Part shown: piece by piece, positions 1 through 5,595 of the stretch
How positions within the stretch are numbered: position 1 is the first letter of the stretch
How the letters are laid out: every line of letters begins with the position of its first letter
NCBI RefSeq assembly: GCF_037132785.1
Contig: NZ_JBAHZZ010000113.1
Coordinates: forward strand, 1-5,595
From: Flavicella sp037132785
GTDB lineage: Bacteria; Bacteroidota; Bacteroidia; Flavobacteriales; Flavobacteriaceae
DNA length: 5,595 bases
Direction: 5' to 3'
Notes under the pieces: model-generated
Databases searched by the model: none
Told to the model about the DNA's origin: nothing
What the model saw: the letters and a program-made list of their open reading frames with translations, nothing else
Translations under genes and position numbers: made by a program

Positions 1-162
1 ATATGGTCTGCATTAATCGTACAACTCATTATGCTAGTTATACAACGAAAAGTAAAACGAAAATAGGCATACTCAAATATGGTGTCTGTAATGAGATTCC
101 ATCTTATGACCTATATCAATCTTTTTAAATTTCTTGAAAATCCAAGTAATGGTAATCTTTAA
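1..162 (+). pseudogene. IS4-like transposase, C-terminal remnant with in-frame stop
   Basis: Frame 1 from the first base reads IWSALIVQLIMLVIQRKVKRK, meets TAG at 64-66, and continues in the same frame as AYSNMVSVMRFHLMTYIN, then LFKFLENPSNGNL, to TAA at 160-162. From memory of the family, this pattern (an IW.ALI hydrophobic helix, a basic RK.KRK stretch, then W[AS][FY]SN and a short tail with a Y[IV].LFKFLE.P motif) matches the extreme C-terminus of DDE transposases of the IS4 group common in Bacteroidota. The stop falls where these proteins have Trp, so a single TGG to TAG change explains it. Homology on both sides of the stop argues for a decayed gene, not a natural end. The catalytic DDE residues would lie left of the window and cannot be judged. 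The remnant runs convergently to the mannosidase gene and ends 67 bp from its stop. The family call rests on a short tail only; a related DDE family is possible. Confidence 0.68.
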
Positions 163-229
163 TTTTGAACTCATTATTTCTAGTTTAATTTATAGGGTGG
201 GAATCAATTGGATTTTTCACGGTTAGAAA

Positions 230-2551
230 TTAATTATTGTCGATATTTGGCTCCATATTTAGCAGTAAAAAACCTCCATTAATTATATCACTGTGCTTAA
301 TTTCATTCGTGTTTAAAACATCACCATTGAGCTCCATTTTATTTACATATACATTTTCTGGGCTGTTATCAATAGTTTCAATTTCAAACACACCTTCAGG
401 ATAATAATCTTTATTTAATTTGATTGATATTTTATCAAAGATAGGACTTGTTATTTGATACGATGGATTACTCTCTGTACCACCATTCATTTGAAACAAA
501 CCAATTTTCATCAATACAGCTAAACTCCCCATTAATCCTTGGTCTTCATCTCCATTATAACCAGATGATGGAGACAAACCACTAAATGTTTTACGAACTA
601 CATTTCGTGTCCAATATTGGGCTAAGTCTGGCCTTTCTAATTGATTAAAAATATGTGACGTTTGTATGGATGGTTGGTTTCCAAAATTAATTGGAATTCT
701 TCTGTATTCAGGATGTTCTTCAAGCTCATGTGAGGTTCCTGCACTAAAATTTAATTTTTCAGCTTCTTCAAATTGACTATTTAATTTTTTAACAGCTTCT
801 TCATTTCCTCCCATCAATTTTGCTAATCCTTTTAAATTGTGAGGCACAAACCAAGTTGCTTGTGCTGCATTAGCTTCTATAAATCCGATTTTGTATTTAT
901 AAGGATCAAAATTTTCATACCATTTGCCATTTACATCTTTAGGGCGCATCCAGCCAGAAACTTTATCATAAACATTTTTAAAATTTGCTGAACGGTTCAT
1001 GAAATAATAATAATCGTCTTGATTGCCTAATTTTTTGGCTAACTGTGCCAAGGTCCAATCTTGATATGCGTATTCCATAGTAAGGCTGGAGCCATCTTGA
1101 TGACCACCAAATGTACCCTCTGGAATAGGATAAGGAACATAATTATTCTCCATATAATACTTTAGTCCTCCACCAAGGTTTGTTCTATGTTCATAACCAG
1201 ACTTTTCCATAATACCCCCTGCCATATGGTTTTTTTTGAGTACTTGGTATATGGACTCTAGATCTTTAGTGATTAACCCTTCTTGAATTGCACTGACAAT
1301 GAAAGGGGTGCTAGATGCTCCAGTCATAACATAGGTATAATTACCTCCAGATGGACCTCTAGGTATTAGACCTCCATCTTTTTGATATTGCAACAGTGAT
1401 TGCACAAATTCCTTCTTTATCTCTGGGTATACAAGTCCCCACAAAGTATTTATAGTCCATTGTGCACCCCAAAAAGAATCAGAATTATAATGATTAAATT
1501 TAGGTGTACCGTTTTCATTTAATGGTAGCTGCCCAACTCTAAATTTGTCACCAGTATTATCTGGATACTCACCATTAGCATCACTTATAATTCTTCGCCC
1601 TTGCAATGCGTGCCATAAGTCAGTATAAAACCTTCTTTGATCTATTTCTGAACCTCCTTCTATAATAATCCTACCTAATAAACGCTCCCATTCTGATTTT
1701 GATTCATTTACAACATTCTCAAAATTCCATTTCGGGAGTTCCTTTTTTATATTGTTAGTCGCGTTCTCTATTGATGTATATGAAACACCTGCTTTCATTA
1801 AAACAGGCTTGTCTGTTTTTTCTAATTTTATTAAATAACTCCCCGTTATCTCGTCCAATTCAACAGACTCAACTTTTGTATCTAAATGAATTTTAAAAAA
1901 TATTGTTAATGGTTTTGGTCTTCGGTGGGTTGGAGCAGCAATGAACTTACCAGACAACTCATAATCACTTATTTTTTGCAATTTCCCTTCTATATTTTTA
2001 CAAGGTCCTAATTTGGTGTTTAAGTTGAATAAAATTGCTCCTCTTTCATTTTTCGGGAATTCATATTTATGAAACCCAACTCGAGTTGTACTGGTTAATG
2101 ACACTTTAATATTATACCTATCTAACTCTAGATAATGATAACCTGGTTTTATCAATTCTTTTTCATGACTAAACTTTGAATAAAAATCTAAATAAACACT
2201 TTTTTCATTTTCTTTTGATAGTACTACTGGCATAACAGATAATCCTGATATTTGCCACGCATGAATATGACTAAAGCCTTTAATTGTGTCTACTTTATAA
2301 CGATAGCCACTGCTCCAAGCACCGTCAATTTCAGTGTCTGGACTTAAATTCACCATTCCAAAAGGTCTGCTTGCTGACGAAAAGAAAAACCATCTTGAAT
2401 TCTCAGTATCAAGTAATGGATACACCTTATCAACTATGCTATACCTTTTTGTATTCACGACAGTTTTCAGCTCTTCTTCACATGATGTCAGAAGTAGAAA
2501 TACTGCGCCTACTATGATTAGTTCACTTTTAAAGATATGTTTTAATTTCAT
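230..2551 (-). CDS. GH92 family alpha-mannosidase, lipoprotein
   Basis: Predicted exo-acting alpha-mannosidase of glycoside hydrolase family 92, a family of Ca2+-dependent inverting enzymes that release mannose from alpha-mannans and N-glycans. Numbering is from the ATG at 2551 (773 aa); an in-frame TTG three codons upstream is a less likely start. Residues 1-24 form a lipoprotein signal with lipobox LTSC (Cys24), followed by Glu-Glu-Glu, an acidic patch like the surface-export signals of Bacteroidota lipoproteins. The N-terminal beta-sandwich domain spans about 35-255 with PFGMVNLSPDT (63-73), GYRY (82-85), GFSHIH (92-97) and GLSVMPV (103-109). The (alpha/alpha)6 catalytic domain spans about 265-745. 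It carries MEYAYQDW with the likely general acid Glu493, VPHNLKGL near 569-576, GNQPSIQT (624-631) and GDEDQG (667-672), whose Asp668 and Asp670 fit the DxD pair proposed as the base region. The protein ends with the family's usual C-terminal beta strands, so it is full length. Several motifs differ from the best-studied GH92 enzymes (WG at 361-362 where WD is usual, AQA at 563-565), so linkage specificity cannot be read off. It lies downstream of susC/susD and probably acts on the glycan they import. Confidence 0.93.
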   Translation of the reverse strand: MKLKHIFKSELIIVGAVFLLLTSCEEELKTVVNTKRYSIVDKVYPLLDTENSRWFFFSSASRPFGMVNLSPDTEIDGAWSSGYRYKVDTIKGFSHIHAWQISGLSVMPVVLSKENEKSVYLDFYSKFSHEKELIKPGYHYLELDRYNIKVSLTSTTRVGFHKYEFPKNERGAILFNLNTKLGPCKNIEGKLQKISDYELSGKFIAAPTHRRPKPLTIFFKIHLDTKVESVELDEITGSYLIKLEKTDKPVLMKAGVSYTSIENATNNIKKELPKWNFENVVNESKSEWERLLGRIIIEGGSEIDQRRFYTDLWHALQGRRIISDANGEYPDNTGDKFRVGQLPLNENGTPKFNHYNSDSFWGAQWTINTLWGLVYPEIKKEFVQSLLQYQKDGGLIPRGPSGGNYTYVMTGASSTPFIVSAIQEGLITKDLESIYQVLKKNHMAGGIMEKSGYEHRTNLGGGLKYYMENNYVPYPIPEGTFGGHQDGSSLTMEYAYQDWTLAQLAKKLGNQDDYYYFMNRSANFKNVYDKVSGWMRPKDVNGKWYENFDPYKYKIGFIEANAAQATWFVPHNLKGLAKLMGGNEEAVKKLNSQFEEAEKLNFSAGTSHELEEHPEYRRIPINFGNQPSIQTSHIFNQLERPDLAQYWTRNVVRKTFSGLSPSSGYNGDEDQGLMGSLAVLMKIGLFQMNGGTESNPSYQITSPIFDKISIKLNKDYYPEGVFEIETIDNSPENVYVNKMELNGDVLNTNEIKHSDIINGGFLLLNMEPNIDNN

Positions 2552-2596
2552 GTCTTTCAATTTTTAATTTTTTAACTTAAACAAGTCTTTGTAAAT

Positions 2597-2660
2597 CCTT
2601 TCCTTTCAATTATTGCAACGTCTCTTTTTGGAGTCAATAAGTTTAATTGAAAGTCAAAGG
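2597..2660 (-). promoter_or_regulatory. Long inverted repeat in the mannosidase leader
   Basis: CTTTCAATTA at 2603-2612 is a perfect 10-bp inverted repeat of TAATTGAAAG at 2644-2653. After a small asymmetric interruption the pairing resumes with CCTTT at 2597-2601 against AAAGG at 2656-2660. Inside, TTG at 2613-2615 can pair with CAA at 2635-2637. The minus-strand transcript could therefore fold into a hairpin with about 15 outer base pairs and a roughly 31-nt apical region, located 46-109 nt upstream of the GH92 ATG. No U-tract follows it, so it does not look like a terminator. It could be a 5'-UTR structure, an operator for a dimeric regulator, or a chance product of AT-rich sequence. The repeat is directly visible; its function is unknown. 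Confidence 0.4.
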
Positions 2661-2736
2661 ACTTAATTTATAAAATTAGTACTATCCTTAATTTAATTTT
2701 GTCACTTTTCTATACATCAATTAAATATAGCAGCTT

Positions 2737-2755
2737 AAAAAATAGGACTACCTAT
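2737..2755 (-). terminator. Probable intrinsic terminator after the susC/susD genes
   Basis: On the minus strand the sequence reads ATAGG-TAGT-CCTAT followed at once by a run of T: a 5-bp stem with a 4-nt loop and U-tract. After one mismatch, further A-U pairs can extend the stem. It lies 58 nt after the stop of the SusD remnant and about 186 nt before the mannosidase ATG, which is where a terminator closing the transport transcript would sit. The stem is short and A/T-rich, so termination may be only partial, lowering rather than abolishing readthrough into the GH92 gene. Confidence 0.5.
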
Positions 2756-2812
2756 ATTTATCTAACAAAATTAACTTTCTTTTCTAATCCAGAACGACTC
2801 TTGATTAAGAAA

Positions 2813-3331
2813 CTAATAATCAGAATTTTGCGTCATTGTATCAGGAGAAATCACCAATTCATTATTAGGAATAGGACGCAAATAATGTTGACCAGAGTCA
2901 AATACTCCGTGATCCATATAATGAGGGTTATGCATTTCTAATCGTTCTACTAATTTACCTGTACGTTTTAACACGGTCCATCTATTCTCTTCACCTGCTA
3001 GTTCTAATACACGTTCATCTAATATTTCATCAATAGATATTAATGTATAATGATTTGCTACTCCTGTTGCGCGCTCTCTAACTATATTTAAATGTGACAA
3101 TGCTGAAGTCGTATTTCCTGCGCCTAAATGCGCCTCTGCTGCCAACAAATGTGCGCCTGCAACTCTAAAAACAAAAGTATCACGACTACCCTCTGCTTCT
3201 GATTGAATAATTTCATCATCAAATTTCTTAAAAATAGGAAAGTGAATATATTGATTTGGGTTTAAAGTATATAAATATCTCGTTCCTGTAATATCATTTG
3301 GCACTACAAATGAATATTCCTTGGATTCAAG
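2813..3331 (-). pseudogene. Truncated second SusD/RagB-like protein, C-terminal part only
   Basis: About 172 codons match the C-terminal part of a SusD/RagB outer-membrane glycan-binding lipoprotein. Visible family landmarks in order are FPIFKKFDD, RDTFVFRVAGAHLLAAEAHL, ALSHLNIVRERA, SIDEILDERVLELAGEENRW, LKRTGKL, YLRPIPNNELVISP and the closing TQNSDY. A full SusD is about 500-600 aa and starts with a lipoprotein signal; here the N-terminal TPR-rich two thirds are missing. The first possible start is GTG at 3304 (163 aa), but SusD-like in-frame coding (LESKEYSFV) continues upstream of it to a TAG at 3332-3334, just after the intact susD stop. That is what a deletion or recombination junction would leave. 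There is no signal peptide, so any product would stay in the cytoplasm and is unlikely to work. An AAGGA about 11 nt before the GTG could allow re-initiation. The reading frame is otherwise undamaged and richer in GCG/CGC than its neighbours, suggesting a fairly recent event and a different origin from the adjacent susD. Confidence 0.85.
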
Positions 3332-3338
3332 CTAACCC

Positions 3339-5048
3339 TTAGAGATCATCGTACCCAGGAGTTTGAGTAATAGTTCCGTTAGTTCTTAAAATCTCGGATC
3401 TATTAACGGGAATAAAATTCAATCTATCATCCCACACTCTATCAAACAACAGAACAGGTGTATAGGTTTTTACACCTGTAGTAACATCTTTAATGATATC
3501 TAATCCAAATAAATCTACAACTTCTGTATACTGAGCAATACCCCATCTTCTTACGTCAAAGTATCTATGTTCTTCAAAAACCAATTCAATTCGTCTTTCA
3601 TTATACAGTCTTTGTCTAAGATTTTCTCCAGTAACAGTATTAGAAATTTCTGGCATACCCACTGTAGGTCTAGCTCTTATTAAATTTAGATACTGTCTGC
3701 AAGTTGCTTCATCTCCAAGTTCAAACATAGCTTCTGCATAGTTAAGGTATATTTCACCCAATCTGAAAAAAGTAAAAGGAGAGGTGTAATTATCAGCCCA
3801 ACTCAAATCGACTTCAACTCCGGGCATAAATTTTCTCAATGTATAATTACTACGAGGATTATCTCCACTTTCTTTATAAGAATCATATCCCCATGTTGCT
3901 TCATCTGATGCAACCCACTTCTCAAGAGTTTCTCCATGATATTCAGTTCCATCAAAATTTACAGATTGATATAAACGAGGGTCACGATTGGCATATGGAT
4001 TCTGCGGATCGTATCCTGAAGCCAAATTTACTGTAGTATTTACAAAATTCACTTTGTTAAATGCAGGTTCTCCATTTACCATGTCGTAATCATTTACCAA
4101 ATTTTGAGATGGTCCACCAGCGGCAGCCCAACCCCCATAAGCACCCCACCTACGACCAAGCATATACATCGGTTGAGAATGATAATTTGTAGAAGTATAA
4201 TTCCTACTCCATATCAATTCATTATTAACCGCTCCAGATTCTGCATTAAAAAGTGTTGTGTAATCAGGATGAAGAGAAAATAAATTATCATTAATTAAAT
4301 CAAATGCTGCATCTGCTGCCTTTTGCCATTTTGTTATGTCATTTTCTGGATTAAACAAAGGGCTTGCCGTATATAAATACATTCTAGAAAGTATCGCTTT
4401 GGCAGCCGATTGAGTTACTCTTCCAAAATCAGATTCATCAGCGTGAATAGCATTTGGAAGATCAGACATTGCCGCAGTAATATCCGATTCTATGTATTCT
4501 ACACATTCATCAATAGTATTCCTTGTTAGCACAGGAATATTATCTAAATCGTAAATTTCTTCTACAATAGGAACTCCTCCATACCTTACAGTTAACCTGA
4601 AGTACATATAGGCACGAATAACTCTTGCTTCAGCGACTAAAACCGTACGTTCTTCCTCTGACAATACCTCATCAAATTTCATTTTATCTAGGAATATTAA
4701 TATTTCTCTAATAAGACTGTAGTCGTTAATCCATGTATTGACACTACCACCACCTCTATGATTTGTCCTATCACTTATATTATCAGAGTTAAGCGTTGCG
4801 TTTAATATTGGACCAGGATATCGACTCACATCATTAAAACACATTTCATCGGTTGCCTTGGCCATCATATTTGAACCTTTTGCAACTTGAATACCACTGT
4901 AGATATGATTATGGTATGCTCTAATTAATGCTGCATCTGTCCATACTTCAGTTTCCGTAATACGATCTGTCGGATCAATATCAAGAATATCATCGTTACA
5001 TGAATAAAGTGAAATTATTGCTGTTATTATATAAAGTATTTTTTCCAT
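3339..5048 (-). CDS. SusD/RagB family nutrient-binding outer membrane lipoprotein
   Basis: Cell-surface glycan-binding lipoprotein that forms the lid of a SusC channel and hands oligosaccharides to it for TonB-dependent import. The 569-aa length is normal and the gene looks intact. The N-terminus is a short lipoprotein signal with LYSC (lipidated Cys17) followed by Asn-Asp-Asp, fitting surface export. Residues about 20-230 form the N-terminal helical, TPR-containing SusD domain, including EARVIRAYMYFRLTVRYGGVPIV (140-162) and the AKAILSRMYLYTASPLF helix (216-232). The C-terminal SusD/RagB domain carries FFRLGEIYLNYAEAMFELGD (427-446), LNLIRARPTVGMP (454-466), NERRIELVFEEHRYFDVRRWG (483-503) and the usual ending FIPVNRSEI...TQTPGYDDL. 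The start is ATG at 5048, 9 bp after the SusC stop in an A-rich stretch with no Shine-Dalgarno site, as is usual in this phylum; the two genes are almost certainly co-transcribed. Aromatic-rich stretches (for example 294-309) may contact sugar, but the ligand cannot be read from sequence. The neighbouring GH92 gene suggests mannose-containing glycans. Confidence 0.96.
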   Translation of the reverse strand: MEKILYIITAIISLYSCNDDILDIDPTDRITETEVWTDAALIRAYHNHIYSGIQVAKGSNMMAKATDEMCFNDVSRYPGPILNATLNSDNISDRTNHRGGGSVNTWINDYSLIREILIFLDKMKFDEVLSEEERTVLVAEARVIRAYMYFRLTVRYGGVPIVEEIYDLDNIPVLTRNTIDECVEYIESDITAAMSDLPNAIHADESDFGRVTQSAAKAILSRMYLYTASPLFNPENDITKWQKAADAAFDLINDNLFSLHPDYTTLFNAESGAVNNELIWSRNYTSTNYHSQPMYMLGRRWGAYGGWAAAGGPSQNLVNDYDMVNGEPAFNKVNFVNTTVNLASGYDPQNPYANRDPRLYQSVNFDGTEYHGETLEKWVASDEATWGYDSYKESGDNPRSNYTLRKFMPGVEVDLSWADNYTSPFTFFRLGEIYLNYAEAMFELGDEATCRQYLNLIRARPTVGMPEISNTVTGENLRQRLYNERRIELVFEEHRYFDVRRWGIAQYTEVVDLFGLDIIKDVTTGVKTYTPVLLFDRVWDDRLNFIPVNRSEILRTNGTITQTPGYDDL

Positions 5049-5057
5049 TTTTTTTAT

Positions 5058-5595
5058 TTAAAATTTAATATTGAAACCAAAATTGATTACTTTAAGTTGT
5101 GGATAGTAAATCGTTTGACCACTCACTTCAGGATCAGTAAAATCTATCTCTTTGGCCCAAGTGAGTAAATTAGATCCATTTATATAAAATCTAACATTTT
5201 CTAATTTTACTTTTGATGTTAACATTGTTGGTAAGTGATAACCAATCTCTGCACTTTTCAATCTAATAAATGAAGCATCATACAAAAAGAAAGTAGTATT
5301 CCCTATATCATTATGTCGAGCTCTTGGCATAGCTCCATCAGGATTATCTAATGTCCACCTATCTTCCGCTCTCTGCACATAGGAATTTGCTGGTTCAGTC
5401 GTTCCTAAACCTTTAAATCTCCTGAAATAGTTAACAGCACCTGCTTGTCCTTGAAAAAACAGATTCAAATCAAAATTTTCATAGGTCAAACCTGTACTCA
5501 AACCGAACACCCATTCAGGTGTTGATGTTTTATCATTTCTAACTCTATCATTATCATTGATAACACCATCATTGTTTTTGTCTATAATTTTAATA
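5058..5595 (-). CDS. SusC/RagA family TonB-dependent receptor, C-terminal end (partial)
   Basis: Outer-membrane beta-barrel transporter that imports glycan fragments with its SusD partner, powered by TonB. Only the last 178 codons are in the window; the gene enters from the right edge, so no start is assigned. A GTG at 5510 is internal, because family-typical coding continues upstream of it. The visible part begins IKIIDKNNDGVINDNDRV, the Asp/Asn-rich calcium-type loop found near the end of SusC proteins. Then come TPEWVFGLSTGLTYENFDLNLFFQG, RAEDRWTLDNPDGAMPR, SFIRLKSAEIGYHLP, VRFYINGSNLLTWAKEIDFTDPEV and the final strand YPQLKVINFGFNIKF. The terminal Phe is the usual outer-membrane barrel insertion signal, so the 3' end is intact. 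A full protein would be about 1000 aa with plug and carboxypeptidase-like domains, which lie outside the window. It precedes susD by 9 bp. Confidence 0.95.
   Translation of the reverse strand, partial: IKIIDKNNDGVINDNDRVRNDKTSTPEWVFGLSTGLTYENFDLNLFFQGQAGAVNYFRRFKGLGTTEPANSYVQRAEDRWTLDNPDGAMPRARHNDIGNTTFFLYDASFIRLKSAEIGYHLPTMLTSKVKLENVRFYINGSNLLTWAKEIDFTDPEVSGQTIYYPQLKVINFGFNIKF

Noticed and set aside
176..230. 7-bp inverted repeat ATTTCTA / TAGAAAT between the transposase end and the mannosidase stop, considered as an IS end or a bidirectional terminator
   Set aside because: The arms are short, AT-rich and 41 bp apart, with no T-run; chance is the easier explanation.
2549..2560. TTG at 2560 as the mannosidase start, adding three residues
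   Set aside because: The ATG at 2551 gives a normal lipoprotein signal (MKLKHIFKSE...); a TTG start is unnecessary.
2284..2567. Two overlapping plus-strand open frames opposite the start of the mannosidase gene
   Set aside because: They are antisense to the conserved N-terminal GH92 region, have no recognisable family motifs, and overlap each other in different frames.
2678..2685. TAATTTTA (minus strand), a 7/8 match to the -7 box upstream of the mannosidase leader
   Set aside because: The expected -33 position holds CAAA, not TTTG, so there is no two-part promoter to support.
2702..2731. Possible 9-codon leader peptide (MYRKVTKLN) on the minus strand upstream of the mannosidase gene
   Set aside because: There is no ribosome binding site, no informative codon run and no conservation data; short open frames are expected by chance here.
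2766..2773. TAATTTTG on the minus strand, an exact match to the Bacteroidetes -7 promoter box TAnnTTTG
   Set aside because: No TTTG lies at the expected -33 spacing, it would start transcription directly into the terminator hairpin, and such matches are frequent in AT-rich DNA. A second copy at 2694-2701 on the plus strand has the same problem.
2699..2941. Plus-strand 80-aa open frame across the intergenic gap and the SusD remnant
   Set aside because: Half lies opposite the SusD homology and half in AT-rich spacer; the protein is low-complexity with no family signature.
3839..4036. Plus-strand 65-aa open frame
   Set aside because: It is fully antisense to conserved SusD coding sequence and shows no motif.

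Overview
The window looks like AT-rich DNA from a Bacteroidota member, probably a flavobacterium. The evidence is a SusC/SusD outer-membrane glycan-uptake pair, lipoprotein signals with acidic residues just after the lipidated Cys, almost no Shine-Dalgarno sites, and strong A/T bias in gene and intergenic sequence. It is the 3' part of a small polysaccharide utilization locus (PUL) on the minus strand, bordered on the left by a decayed insertion sequence.

Layout in transcription order, right to left: (1) the last 178 codons of a SusC-like TonB-dependent receptor, entering from the right edge (5595-5058). (2) A complete SusD-like glycan-binding lipoprotein (5048-3339), 9 bp after the receptor stop. 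(3) A 5'-truncated C-terminal piece of a second, different SusD-like protein (3331-2813), starting immediately after the first susD stop. (4) A 261-bp gap holding a probable intrinsic terminator (about 2755-2737) and a long leader inverted repeat (2660-2597). (5) A complete GH92-family, probably Ca2+-dependent exo-alpha-mannosidase with a lipoprotein signal (2551-230). Running convergently on the plus strand at the left edge is (6) the 3' end of an IS4-like transposase reading frame (1-162), broken by an in-frame TAG where a Trp codon is expected.

Inferred role: the SusC/SusD complex binds and imports mannose-containing oligosaccharides (alpha-mannan or N-glycan type), and the GH92 enzyme, tethered to the outer membrane and probably on the cell surface, trims terminal alpha-mannosides. 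The regulator, further glycosidases and the rest of susC would lie outside the window.

The most notable points are the SusD remnant, which suggests a once larger or tandem PUL that lost a second susC and most of a second susD; the divergent active-site motifs of the GH92 enzyme; and the terminator plus leader hairpin that may uncouple the enzyme from the transport genes. I see no clearly new type of system here.
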